Both the position numbers and the translations under genes were made by a program. A stretch of DNA of 64,000 bases. Origin: Eutypa lata. Its lineage: Eukaryota > Ascomycota > Sordariomycetes > Xylariales > Diatrypaceae. The DNA lies in NCBI GenBank assembly GCA_022661535.1, contig JAKULF010000006.1, positions 1,106,001 through 1,170,000 of the forward strand. Direction: 5' to 3'. Under the pieces are notes generated by a model. That model saw only the letters and a program-made list of their open reading frames with translations. It ran no database searches and was not told the DNA's origin. Each line of letters starts with the position of its first letter. The stretch's first letter is position 1. This document shows, piece by piece, positions 37,253 through 49,043 of this stretch.

Positions 37253-38565
37253 TTAAAAAGAGATCAACGTTGTATCGTTTAGAGTCTAATTGTCTGTAGT
37301 GCGCTGGATGAATCGTTCCGTGTACAAGTTGGCAGGGAGTGAGTGAATATTACTGAACAGGTTATGAGCTACGCGAGGTTTTTTTTTTTGTCTTTTTTGT
37401 CTTTCTTTAATGCAGAGTGTGTTTAGAATACATTCAAAGTTGGATGTCCTGAACATGCGCCGTGGAATTGGAAACGAAGACCTCTTGCGCAACAGCTTAT
37501 GTGATAAGGGCGGCATTATTGCATCTTCGCAAGTCAATTGACAAATTCACGGGAGATTCTACAGATGGAAAGAACCTGGCAACTCTAGATCTTAATTAGA
37601 TTATGCTAGGCAGAGCAGTCACTTAGACTTTCATATGAGGACTAAGAGACAGACTTTAAGGGGACAGACACACAAGCAAAGCATAATAAGCGAAGACTAC
37701 GTACGTAGGTATGTTCGCACTAGGAGCATCAACACCATTAATGATGGTAGAGGCTGAGGAGAGTATCATTCTGGAACAAAGTTTAATATTAGTAGTAACT
37801 GATCCCTTTAAGTTAATTGCACTTTGTCATCTAGCAATGATGATAATGGAGAATGCAAGTTTCCTTGAGGCAGGCGAAGATTTAATAAAAAGTCATTCCT
37901 TTAGAGTATTAAACAAACCTTCAATGCTAGGTAATGTAGCAGGATGGCTATCTTCATATAGCTGCTAGGCCTTTATTCTTTAGATATGTTCTTCGTGAGC
38001 CTTCGATATGCATAGTTGCACAAATCTATAACAATAACATTGACAACGTATGAAGTGAGAGACATACTAACTTACTAGTACGCATATAATGTATAAATAT
38101 ACGCAAAAGCCTTTGCTTTATAAATGGAGTTTGTTAAGGGGTAATTTTGACGAAACGGTGAAGAACACTTAGAAGTGGTTTGCATTTCATTCCTTGCAAT
38201 CACCTTGATTTAGGTCTCTCATCACACGAATCAGGGGCTTTTTTCGCATCCGATGCGAAAAGTCTCTGATAGGCTAAGATTGGCTATACAGCCCACAGTA
38301 ACGAGTAGTGCCCGCGCATCAGACATGGACCCGCGATTTTCGCACATCGTAACAGACAGCTATGTGAGGCGGTTCGTGCAATCTAGGTACTTAAGGATCC
38401 TACTTCATCTTAAATAATAGCATGTATATGGAGGTCGTCTGCTGTGGGCCCAGACGGACTCGTACCACTTCGGTGCTTATACGTGATACTATGAAGATAA
38501 CAACAGAAAAGAAGAGGCGTCATCGCAATTAAACGGGCGTAGTCCGGCCCTGTTGATCAAAAGGA
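37253..38565. other. Upstream region of the BBE-type oxidase
   Basis: No supported gene. An 85-codon frame at 37711-37968 (+) shows no recognisable family and is probably chance. A 41-base palindrome lies at 38230-38270. Confidence 0.4.
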
Positions 38566-38573
38566 TATAAAAG
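38566..38573 (+). promoter_or_regulatory. Probable TATA box of the BBE-type oxidase
   Basis: TATAAAAG, 116 bases upstream of the ATG at 38682. It is the clearest TATA match in the window at a suitable distance. Confidence 0.55.
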
Positions 38574-38681
38574 GGAACTGTCTTGCCCATGACAGCAGCC
38601 GAGGCGGAAATCTACACGTCTCTCTACCTAGCAGTGTCACGGAGACAGACAGCCAGCCAATACGTTTAGAGTCCCTCGGCC

Positions 38682-40636
38682 ATGCGCTCCTCAACATCCT
38701 TTGTCTCCTCGCTGCAGGTGGTGATCACTGCCACCAGCGGAACCCTAGCAGCAGCAGTACAGCCTCCTACAGAAGCCCACTGCAAAGTCATGCCCAACGA
38801 TGCAGCATGGCCGTGCCCAGAGGATTGGTCCTCTCTTAACGCTACCATTGGCGGTAAACTGATCAAGACCCATCCAGCTGCCTCCTCGTGTTACAGCGGG
38901 AACCCCTTGGACTCGCCCCTGACATGCGACTATGTCACGGAGCATTGGGGTTTTTCGTCTTTCCACAGCGACCTTCCCGAGTCTGTCGGCTATTCGGTGT
39001 GGGCGAACAACTCGTGTATCCCCCCTGACGCGACTGGGTACAGCGAGAGCTTAGGTTGCTCTGTGGGAGGCTATCCGCAGTTCGTCGTGAATACCACTTC
39101 GGCCGAGGATATTGCGTATTCCATGAAGTGGGCGGCGGAGCGCAACATTCGTATTGTTGTGAAGGGGACAGGACATGAACTTAACGGTCAGTATGTAATG
39201 CTTCTGACTATTAACCTTATAGACATAATCCATCTAGGATAAGAGCTAATATACTTTTCCTACATAGTTCGAGCGGCGCCTATTCTCTCTCTATCTGGAC
39301 CCATGCTCTGACCGACATCTTGCATGATCCGGCTTGGCCCATCCCCGGCAGCAGCAACGGCAGTACGGCCGATGTCATCATCGCGGGGAGCGGCAACAAC
39401 TGGGGCATGGTTATACGCTACGCGTTGACTAAGAACCGCGTCTGCGTCAGCGGCGTCGACCAGACTGTCGGCTTGGGCGGGTTCATCCAAGGCGGAGGCC
39501 ACGGCCCACTATCCAGCACCTACGGGCTCTCCGCCGACCAGATCCTGCAGGCCACCGTCGTCACCACGACCGGCGAGGTCCTCGTCGCCAACGCCCTGCA
39601 GAACCAGGACTTGTATTGGGCGATCCGCGGCGGCGGCGGTGGCCAGTACGGTGTGGTGACAGAGTACGTCATGATGTCCTACCCGGCCCCCGAGAACTTC
39701 GCCTCCTCGAGCTTAACCATGACCGGTCTTAGCGGGAATCAAACGAATAGCTCTACCGCCGTCGATGGTGCTCGCTCCTGGGACGCCTTTGTTGAGCTTA
39801 TGGCTCGATTTCCCGACCTCATGGATGCGGGCATTGTTGGCACTGGCATGGACGCATCTGGAGACTCATCCTACCTCACGGTACCGACTGGTGGCGTGGC
39901 TGCAAGCATGTCGTTCTGGTCGTTCAACTCCAGCACCGAAGACCTCGACGCCACTCTCCAGTCCCTTCGCGAAGCCTTAGTCGCCAGCTCCGGAAACAGC
40001 AGCGCCTTCACTGTTGCCGTGACTAAAGCTACGGTTGTGCCCACGTTCTCCGAGTTCTTCGAGGCGATGAACTCGGGCGAAAGCGCGTCAGGAGGGAGCG
40101 GTCTTCAGTCGAGCCGGCTCCTCGGGCGTACGGAGCTGACAGATACCGCACCCTCGGAGATCCGATCCTATCTCCAGCGTCTCGCTCAACCTCAGGTCGC
40201 GAAGAGTTCGTTGTTCATAATCGGTCTCCAAGGCGGCCCTGGTCCGCGCCAAGTCCCCGTGGAGAGACGCGGCGCGGTGAACCCGACCTGGAGGGATGCG
40301 TATGTCCACCTGATCTCCTCGGGGGCGGATGTCGACCTCGAGACTAACACGCCTGGAAGAGCTCTCCGCAAGGCGGCTGACTGGGCCGAGGTCAACCAAG
40401 AGCAGGTGTATCGGGAGTGGGCCCCGGAGAAGGGATCATACATGAACGAGGCGAACCCGTACACAACTGAGTGGTAGCATGACTTCTATGGGAAGAGCTA
40501 TGACCGACTCGCGCAGATCAAGAAGAGATACGACCCGACTGAGAGTCTCTATGTACTAGCAGGTGTAGGAACGGAGGCTTGGGACTATGCCATGGATACA
40601 GGATACTCATGCAAGACGATATCATCATCATCTTGA
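38682..40636 (+). pseudogene. BBE-type FAD-linked oxidase, interrupted by an in-frame TAG
   Basis: Two exons, 38682-39190 and 39268 onward (GTATGT...TAG, phase 2). An N-terminal secretion signal (about residues 1-25) precedes a Cys-containing region and the FAD-binding PCMH domain. VVKGTGHELNG carries the histidine (His165) expected to hold FAD. GGFIQGGGHGPLSSTYGLSAD follows, but the cysteine of bicovalent members is replaced (VGLGG). The frame reaches TAG at 40475-40477 after 572 codons. The same frame then continues for 52 codons to TGA 40634-40636, encoding the conserved BBE segment (FYGKSYDRLAQIKKRYDP). The natural protein would be about 625 aa; most relatives have Lys or Gln at the TAG position. 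Such enzymes oxidise secondary metabolites, sugars or alcohols; the substrate is unknown. It is either a recent pseudogene, a truncated allele or a sequence error, as everything else is intact. Confidence 0.8.
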
Positions 40637-41467
40637 CTAAAGTCTGCTAGGTCAAGGGTGGAATTTGAAGCGCATCAACCTGCTGCCGATTAACTGGGAT
40701 TTCATTTTTATCAGCAATTTATTAATTTTTAGTTATATACACATCGAATTTACCTATAAATAGCTCGAACATTAATAGCGGCATAATACTGTGTGCCCAT
40801 GTGCCTTGAGTTACCAGCTGACCTGCTGCCTTATGAAGCCTGAAAGACGTCGTGTGTCATCTGAATAGAAGCGCGAGGTCCTCGCCCTTGGGCGGCGGTG
40901 CTGCGAAGCGGATGGACGTATGCTATGTGCGGTCGGAGTACGTTCCCAGCGCGAGCATTCGCGGGTACGAGATAACACACCCCGCCACCTATAATTCCTA
41001 CTACAGGGTCCAACGGGGTTGCGAGGCAGATTCCTTGCTCAGCACTGAGAGGGCACGCCCTCAGCCGTGCTATTTTGAAAATTTCGTGTAGGCAGTGCAC
41101 TTAGAATGATTTGGCCTTGGAGTGTTCTTTTTATTCTTTTGGTAGATGTTTATGTGCTGTGACTACAGGAGATTACGCCCGGGTTGGTAGTATTGATCCT
41201 TGAAGGTTGCATATGCCTGAATTTGCGATTTGAAATCACTTGCCTCTTAACCATGCTTTCATATAAGTAGTGAAGTAGGATTCTGTTATTTATTTGCTGG
41301 TTTTACAACCTCGTCATAACTCAGTTATCACTATATTCATGTGAATTAACACTTGGGGTTCCAGTCGTTCAAAAAAGCTAGAATTGCATCTAGGCAACCT
41401 TTACTACCAGGTCAAGAATCCTAATTCGTCACTTAAACCTTCCAATCACCACCTTATTATCTGCACA
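40637..41467. other. Intergenic region between the BBE-type gene and the HET gene
   Basis: No supported gene. AT-rich just after the oxidase, and otherwise unremarkable; it includes the presumed HET promoter. Confidence 0.4.
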
Positions 41468-43404
41468 ATGACATCCACATACGAGTATCTGCCATTAGCG
41501 CCAACATCTAATGAAACCAGAGTCTTAACACTTTGGCCAGGAACAACATCCAATAACATCGAAGTTACTTTGCACCATATTGACTTAAGAGGAGATGTAC
41601 CTCTTATGTATGAGGCACTGTCTTATGTATGGGGCTCGCCGGATGACCGAGGCCTCATTGTTATAAAAGGGACCACTTTCGCTAGCGATTTGGAGGTGCA
41701 GGAGAAGGACCAGCTTCGGCGAAATCAGCACGGCTATCTTCTGGTGACGCGAAACTTAGAAGTTGCTTTAAGACATATTCGAGACTTGACTAAGCCCTGT
41801 ACATTATGGATTGATGCTATTTGCATTGACCAAACAAGTTGGGAAGAAAAGAGTCGACAGATACCAATAATGGGAAATATATTCCGGCTGGCTGTTCGAG
41901 TGATTATTTGGTTAGGACCAGAAGCCGATGACAGCAACATTGCCATGGAAGTTCTAGCCGAGTTCGGACCCAACGTCTATGTCAACTGGTCGACGAAAAC
42001 TTACGAGACAACTTCACCAGAACCGGACGGGGTTCTAGAAGCAAAGTTGTACAAGCATGGGAGGTTCTCCATTGCTTTATCTCGCTTATTCGCCAGGCCG
42101 TGGTTTGAGAGACTCTGGGTTGTACAAGAGGTGCGATTAGCCAACACTGAGACCTTGGGTAAATGCGGTTCGTCGACTATTCGCTGGGAAATATTTCTGA
42201 GGGGTATAATTCAAGCAGGTTGGATTTTTGCCGACAAGCTTAAGGATCAACAGAAGATGCTCGCTATCGCAACCTTATACACGAGCCCAGTGACACAGCA
42301 GCCTTTGGGAGGCCTTCTTGAATTGACAAATAAGTTGAAATGCGCGGATCCTAGAGATAAGATATATGCTATTATGGGCCTCATATTTGAAGACTTAGGT
42401 GTGAAGGTAGATTACCGTCTTCCTGTTACTCGTGTTTATGAGGAGATCTTTACTCGCTATCTTGACTATTACAAACGTCCAGACCTTCTCACTTGGTGTG
42501 AGATGGACAACGATTCCTCTACTACGACACCAACATGGCTTCCGGACTGGTTTAACCACGAACAACTGCACTTATCAGGGATTGCACTCTGTTTTATGGG
42601 TTTGAAGCTGATGTATTGTATAACTCACCTAGTATCCTTCGAGTCGGTGGTATTCCATCCACGCTTATCACAAAATCTGCCACTACGTTCTCGCCTAATG
42701 CTAGCGATCTTCAAATCAAGAATTTTCTGTTCAGCGCCTGGGGATTGTTAGGAGAGCGAATAGAAGATCTAAAGAAGACAACATACAACTCAGGTTGTAG
42801 TCTCTTGGAAGCATTTTGTTGCTCTGTCGCTTGCTTCTCCTTCACAGAGTACGACCCCCCTCGCATAAACGTATCGTCTTTAGAGTCAGCTACGGAAGAA
42901 TTGCTCTTCATTCTTCGCTCTCCAGTAGACGAGGTACCTACCTCATCGCGCTCCCGGTTCCTATGCAGGGTCTTTCAAATGGCATTAGGGAGAACATTTC
43001 TTCTCACTCACAATGGCTATATTGGACTGGGACCGTCAAGCGCGAAGCACGGAGACACCGTGTGTACATTGCTTGGATGTAGGTCGTTGATGGTTTTGAG
43101 ACCCAAAGCGGGAGGTCAGTTTCAGGTTGTCGGAAAATGCTATTTACACGGGCTGGATCCAAGTACAACGTGCCTTGGACCTTACCCAGCGACTTTCCAG
43201 GTGGTACATCAATATGACTCTTCCCGAGATAGATATTGGGTGAGACATAAGAACAAAGCAACTGGCTTCTTATCATGGGTCGACCCGCGGCTCCGCCCCT
43301 TGGGCTTATATAAGGAGGAGGCGGAACCTAATCGCCACCCACCTGTTGCCTCAAGGGCATTGAAGGACATTGGAGTTGATATCCGATACTTTGATTTGGC
43401 TTAG
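41468..43404 (+). CDS. HET-domain (heterokaryon incompatibility) protein, frameshifted
   Basis: The ATG at 41468 opens a frame with the HET domain: YEALSYVWG at residues 48-56, TLWIDAICIDQTSWEEKSRQ, then VIIWLG, ARPWFERLWVVQEV and DPRDKIYAIMGL. Such domains mediate allorecognition and cell death after fusion of unlike hyphae. Protein similarity leaves this frame near 42,595 and continues one frame over: YGFEADVLYNSPSILRVGGI, then the typical C-terminal region (GPSSAKHGDTVCTLLGC, FQVVGKCYLHGL), ending at 43404. The switch lies in a T-run (CTGTTTTATGGG) and fits the loss of one T; no intron of reasonable size fits. Corrected, the protein would be about 645 aa. It may be a young pseudogene, an allele, or a sequencing error. 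An ankyrin pseudogene and a transposase follow. Confidence 0.82.
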
Positions 43405-44330
43405 TAACTAATATAGTGTATAAAGAGGCGTGACTTACTAGCCGCTTCTTGGTTCAATCTCGAAATAACATCATTATACCATGTGGCAATATGTCTTGTC
43501 GTCCCCGGAGATATGGATGGGAGTAATGAGGCACAACTTTAGATTAGATTTAACTAATACATCGAAGCTAAGCACATACCAATGTTGTTCTTGTTTTTAA
43601 GTGACCAGTTTCTTCCCTGCAATAATCGTTGGGTATTGACACGCAACCGGTATGTGATGAAAGTGAGACTGGCTTAGCTAGTATATATCACTAATATAAC
43701 ACTTATCTCACCCCATCTTAACCCTCAGTTCAATCTGAACATGTGCATTAATGCCGCAACCACTCCTATATCGTCGCCGCCTTCGTATCGAGCTGTCGGC
43801 TAATAACAGATAATCTAGAACTTCCGCGACACTTTAGAGTTGTCCTCCAGCCTAACATCACAAAAGATGCATGGCCATATAGGACAACTCGCCATCTAGG
43901 GAATATTGCGCCTCTTCTCAACCATTCATCGACATGCAAGGGCTGCGCTTTCAGGATGGAAGGATAGAGGGACCTCAACTAACCATGAGCTATGACCGTC
44001 ACTTCCGGGGTTGATATCATTGTTATCCATGGCTGCCAAGCCTCTTAGAGTAGGTGGTTTCAGGCCAGCTCCGAACCCGCTCCTATGTATAAGATAAGCA
44101 CGGTATTGTAACAAGGTGTATCGTCGGAGCACTTTAAAGCTACGTATCCCTCTAGTCGGTGAACACTAACCACCTTCGCGAGCAAGGGAGGCGGATCAAT
44201 ACGGATTATCCGATCTTGGCACTAGCACACTTCACTTACTTCTTCATATTATTGCTAAGGATAGTGCCTCCAGAAGACATGCAGCTTAACTAATACACTG
44301 CTTGACTGAGGCCACACAGTCTCAGCCCTC
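43405..44330. other. Intergenic region after the HET gene
   Basis: No gene supported. Short open frames on the minus strand show no family features. Confidence 0.4.
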
Positions 44331-45005
44331 ATGAATTCTACAAAGCGGCGCCTTGAGGATGACACCGACATCTCCAAGAAGGCACGTTTAAAAGACAGCT
44401 CCAACAACGAGGAGGCTAACATATAGAAGAGCGTTGGTTAGAGGCACTGACTGCCCTTCTTATGCAATAGAACTTTGGGAGCCGGTACACGTGATCTAAC
44501 AACCCATCGACGACCAGTCGGACCTGGAAACTGTGAACGAAGATGGACTGACTCCTTTATTTCTGGCCTGCCAAGTTGGAACTTTGCTGCTGCTTTGAAA
44601 CTATTGCAGGCAAGTGTTAAAACCGACCTACCAGAGGAAAGTCAAAATCATAATCCGCTACTACATGCTGTGCGCACCGGGGACAGACTCGAGGAAGATG
44701 GTTACATTGCACGGCTGGGGCCAATCCATGCGCGAGAAAAGAACAAGTTGCTTTTATTGAAGCATTACCTATGAAGAGACTTGATGTTGACGAGCTGGTA
44801 CTTCGGGATCACGATGGCTGCCGAAGAAAGTCCACGCCGCCCCGTACTACTATAAGCAAAGAGGACTAGGAATGGCAGTAGCCTGTTGTGGTTCCCTTCA
44901 TTGTTGAGACACTGCTTGAAGCAGACGCATACCCTAACCGCGCCGTCGGAGCAGGTTATACGCCTCTAGCTAATGTCACCACATACTGCCTACCAGGGAA
45001 TGACT
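44331..45005 (+). pseudogene. Ankyrin-repeat pseudogene
   Basis: Fragments of an ankyrin protein lie in order but in different frames. From the ATG at 44331 a short head with a nuclear-localisation look (STKRRLEDDTDISKKARLK) stops after 32 codons. Then EERWLEALTALLMQ appears in another frame, then NEDGLTPLFLACQVGT, then FAAALKLLQASVKTD one frame over, and later VETLLEADAYPNRAVGAGYT followed by PLA. The TPLFLACQ and LLEAD.YPN.....GYTPL pieces are classic ankyrin-repeat signatures. At least three frame changes or stops separate them, so the gene is dead. Ankyrin domains often accompany HET-like genes in fungal accessory regions. Confidence 0.65.
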
Positions 45006-45582
45006 GCGAGTGCTCAAATATAGTTGTGATACACTATTAGCTAACCTTATATTGCCTATACCATTTATCACTTTAACTTTAACCCTTTGTTTAACATTGG
45101 AGTTTAGACATGAACCACCACATCTTAGCTCTTCTGGAGTACTCTCACCTCTCTCACATTAAAAACCTTTACCCTTTCACGGCACCAGTTTCTCTTCCGC
45201 CAAGACCAAGAAGAAGTCCATTGCAACTCGTGCATCTCAATTCTCCTTTGTGGTGATGAGCATAGTAATAGACTACCAAAGGTGGAGTGGAAATCTTGAT
45301 TTCCGTCTCGAAGAACATCACGATGGCTTGGCCAGTAGCACGTGTCACCCAGGACATCAACAGTCTTAGGCTACTAATCAAGCGCATAAGCGAGCCTACT
45401 CGCGTGGCTATACTCAACCACATAACGGTGTAGTACAAGTTACATATCTCAAGTAGTTTAGACACCGCAAGCGAACTGAACGGCATTCCTAGGAAATGGG
45501 GGTTGGCTTCTCGAGTAAACTCCCGTGGATCATTTAGAGGAACGGGCTTTCGCGAGCTAGGTTGTATAGTTAGATACGTACA
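45006..45582. other. Interval between the ankyrin pseudogene and the transposase
   Basis: No gene supported; it probably includes the 3' flank of the transposase element. No terminal inverted repeat could be fixed by eye. Confidence 0.35.
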
Positions 45583-46869
45583 TTACATCAAAGGAATATA
45601 TCCACATGGGCACGGGGAAAGACATACATCAAGTACTTCAGCTACGATCTGGTTGATACGTTCACCGAGATCAGAGCCAACTTCTACATCAATACGCACA
45701 CCGTTCTCGTTAGTGAAGCTTGCATAGGGTGTCGTCTTGGGCCTGTATTGAGTAAGGATCCGAGCTGGATTGAATGGTGACAGCCCAGCATCTCTCCATG
45801 CCCCAGGTATGTTGGAAGAGATGGTATTCCTGGCCTCCTGGTAGCAGAGCATGAACTGCACGTTATCTCGGTTCCGCGGTCCCAGGCGGCTGGTCATCTC
45901 GTACGCCTCTGCCAGTGGACCGAAGACACCAACATCAAGAGGTTGAAGCACGCGGGTCCCGTTTGGAGGAAGGCAGAGTGCGATAATATCATTCTGCATG
46001 CAATAGTCTAAGAACTCGTATGAGATGGGGATTGAATTGCCATCGAGGACCAACAGCCGATACCTGCCGCGCAGTTGGGGCTTGGTGTAAGTGTCGAAAT
46101 GCTTCAGCCAGGTCAAATTAAGTTCCGCATTAGCCCATCCAGTAGGACTGATCGCGACACACGTCATACGGTCAATTCGTTCATCAGCCCACTCGTGTAG
46201 GATGTGTTCTCCTTCGAAGATGATGTATGGTGGAAGGATGTAGCCGTTGATGCCAATGCATTCAATGATCGAGGCCCATTCGTTGTCGTCACCAGGCTGT
46301 TTGTTGGATACTTGTGGATCTTCCCTGGAGACAATCACTTTGGTGTTATCCTTGACTTGCTTCATTATCCCTTTATTATCCATGTTGTAGATATCCCCCT
46401 CGGCAATGTCGTATTTTGACACGGTGGTCTTGAACAGGTCAAACCACTCAGTTACGATCTGGAAGTTGCTATCATCGCGGCGGTAATCACTGATAGCTCG
46501 GGCCCTCTTAAGAGTTATCTCGGGGTTCCGAGCTATGAAATTCTTGTACCAATTGGCTCCCAGTTTCCTGGTATCCCCCTTGTCTTTGAGGAATTTGAAG
46601 GCTAGGTTCTCTAGGGTGTTGGAGCGTAAGGGCCAGCCCCAGGCGTTCAGCTGGCTGCACGCGCGTACAAGTGCATCTTCCTCGTCTGCGGATAATCGCT
46701 GGAGAGAGATATGAGCATGGCTCCGGGTCTCTTTTCCTCCCTTCCGGCCTCTGAGAGTAGACCTAGGAACAGAGAAGGTCCTCGCGGCTAGTCGTTCGGA
46801 CGTGATTGCGCCCGAGGAAAGAGCTTGGATGGCTTGTTGAATTCGGGTTTCCTGGTCTACGTGATCCAT
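45583..46869 (-). mobile_element. Pogo/Fot1-type (DDE_1) transposase, intact frame
   Basis: A single exon of 428 aa from the ATG at 46869; an earlier TTG in frame is not needed. It begins with a psq-type helix-turn-helix (IQQALSS...RTFSVPRSTLRGRKGG), then a CENP-B-like helix-turn-helix (about residues 60-125, ending NWYKNFIARNPEI). The DDE_1 core has IYNMDNKGIM, YRLLVLDGNSIPIS and RVLQPLDVGVFGPLAEAY, so the three catalytic aspartates (MD, LD, PLD) are all present. Two normally conserved neighbours differ: MDE is MDN, and the usual LDGH is LDGN. The C-terminus has the family's WRDAGLSPFNPARIL. Terminal repeats and target duplications were not found by eye, so element ends are undefined. The frame has no stops and little sign of RIP, which suggests a recent or single-copy insertion, although the changed residues cast doubt on activity. 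Confidence 0.85.
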
Positions 46870-47499
46870 GGCAAGGGAATATTGAGCGCAGAAAGGTTCA
46901 AATGAAGCGATGATACGCGTTGTTGGTGTTGACAAAGGGGAATAAAACGATTGTTGGTGGTCCGGGTGCTTGTCTGGGTCGGAATGGCGGTGTTAGGAAC
47001 CTCCCTTGGGGGGTCCGTGCTTGACATGTGGTAGGTGCTTATCCACATCAAAATGCAAAGCTAACGAATGACACGAACAAGAATTCAACCAAGGAACTTA
47101 TGAGGCAGGTTTGCAAATTGAATATTAAAGGCATCTAGTTATCTCATCGCCTACGATTTCAATGGTCAGTCTAGAAGCTTGAAAAGTAGTTCATTTCTAG
47201 GAGTACTGTCTTGAGAACTATTGACAAGCTTCGAAGCTCATGTCAGTCAATTGGGTCACTAATAAGAGCCACAGTGAAGAAAGGACCAGTAAGTAGTCCG
47301 TGTTAAAGTGGACGTATATATACAAACAGACATCCTCGCTCCTCAAACTTATCCTTTAAACCCATAGATGCAGCTGAACTTTAGTCAATTAAGCTCATTT
47401 TCGTGCATCTCAGCAATCGACGACAGCAAATAACATTCCAAGCAAAGTCGATTCCGATGAAATTTCACATAGAAGTCCTGCAGCTGGCGTATACCCCGA
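46870..47499. other. Interval right of the transposase
   Basis: No gene supported. It probably holds the 5' flank of the transposon. Confidence 0.35.
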
Positions 47500-48413
47500 T
47501 GGTGAAGTGGAGGTGCTGGGGGTTAATGCAAGCAACGGATGCCCTTGGTGAGGTTGTAGCGGCCGCCGCTGCGCCAATGGGTGCAATGGTGGTTGGGGTC
47601 GCAGGCGAGGGCGAGCTGGTCTGGGTGCATCATGAAATACATGATGCGTTGGATTGGCATTCTTCCCGTTGCCTCGGGCGGCGATATTCTTGATGGGTTG
47701 TTAATAAGTGGTACTTCTCCGTGGAACAGTTGAAGTATGCTGCAGACTGGGTGAAGTTGTATCGGCCGCGGCTGCAGCCATGGGCGCAATGCAGCGCGGG
47801 GTCTCGGGCGTGGTGAAGAAGGTCGGGGTGCATCATGAAAAACATGATGCGATGAACGCCCCACTTGTTGCCACTGCCCCGGGTCGCTAGCTTCTTCATG
47901 GGGTAGCCGGAAGTGTCACCGGCAAACCCGTCCCCCACAAAGCAACAGTCGTTCGTGCTGGTGGGCTCATTCACCACCTTAGCGGTGACGAAGTCAACCC
48001 ACTTCCTCCAGGTGAGGGCGCGACCGTCGGTTGCCTCCATGGGCATTTTGAGCTCGTTGCATCGGGGGGAGGGCTCTAAGCTAGGTAGTCATCTGCTCCA
48101 TGAGGGGCTGGTCGGAGGGAATGGCGGCGAGAGCTAGGTCGGGGGAGCTTAGTGAGGGTGAGGATGGTGGGTCGGGGGACGAGGGCTCAACTCGTCGTCG
48201 CTTGCTCGGCTGGGCAGAGGGAGGAGTATTGCCTTGATAGGAGTTGGGGTCGCGCCCTGCGAGAATTGGGTCCTCGCACAACGGGCCCGTAGGGGTGACC
48301 ATTGAAGTTGATGTTGCTGGGTTGTTTTCAGGACGATGGGCTGTGGATAGGTGGTATTTCTCTGTGGAACTAGTCAAACTATGCTGCAGACCGGGTGAAG
48401 TTGAAGTCTTCAA
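47500..48413 (-). pseudogene. Decayed gene with two tandem His-Me-finger (homing-endonuclease-like) zinc domains
   Basis: The minus strand carries protein fragments in broken frames. A head from 48413 is Pro/Ser-rich with a basic PSKRRRVEPSS stretch. After a stop and frame change, a frame from 48046 reads TWRKWVDF, CCFVGDGFAG, GYPMKKLATRGSG, VHRIMFFMMHP, ARDPALHCAHGCSRGRYNF (47717-47960). A second copy follows at about 47500-47690: KNIAARGNGK, RIMYFMMHPDQL, CDPNHHCTHW, GRYNLTKGIR and, one frame over, CINPQHLHFTI. The order Cys, GYP, HR, HC.H.C, CINP.HL matches the zinc-binding loop of His-Me-finger endonucleases, which fungi carry in many copies. A third partial piece (TSSTEKYHLSTAH) lies near 48,345-48,400. 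Frameshifts and stops make the locus non-functional as read. Family assignment is from memory of the motif and is moderate. Confidence 0.5.
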
Positions 48414-49043
48414 GTTAGTTGGACGTAGAGTTTATTGTTGTAGACTGTTAGGTTTGGTGTGTGTAGGTTGCTAGGTCTTCTAGCAGTAGATGTGATGTCA
48501 GAAACTCGGAGGACTAAGATACCTACTCAGAAGATCACCTGGTTAATTGTTGAAGTGATGGTTTAATACTAGGCACTATTGAGTCGACGCCACTTCTTCC
48601 ATAAGAGTAGTGACTGCGTTTGCTAACTCTGAAGTTACTTATCTGGTGTTTAGCAGGGCCATCCGAGCTCAAACAATCAACTGCATGTGACGTGGGTGCG
48701 CTCACTTCATGAGGTGCAATTCCCATGATAATCAGGGGAGGAACGTCTTGACCTAAGCGCTGCATCTCCAGTCATTTCTTCAATTGCACAAGTAGCACTT
48801 GCTGGTTGCTTCGGGTTACGCCTGCAGGCGTTCGTTTAGGTTAGAGAAGGAGCGGAGTGTTGATATACAAGATGGTGAATTCAATGGGTCAGACGGCAAC
48901 TGCTATATAAATGAGATGAACGTTTGTTTACCTTGAAACTATCTACACGATCATCTAAACTGCCCTTGTTACATACTATCCACCACTCCAGCTTTGGCCC
49001 TCAGTTTAACGTACAGAGCATAAAATGTGCCAGTGAAGCTGCC
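48414..49043. other. Interval between His-Me-finger relics
   Basis: No gene supported; no ordered protein motif was seen here. Confidence 0.35.

Noticed and set aside
38682..39240. First oxidase exon read on to 39240 without splicing
   Set aside because: A GTATGT donor at 39191 and a TAG acceptor at 39267 join the conserved GHELNG and SSGAYSLSIW parts in frame.
2281..40477. Idea that TAG is reassigned to an amino acid in this organism
   Set aside because: TAG is the ordinary terminator of the Cue1-like gene and PEX7 here, with no plausible extension after it.
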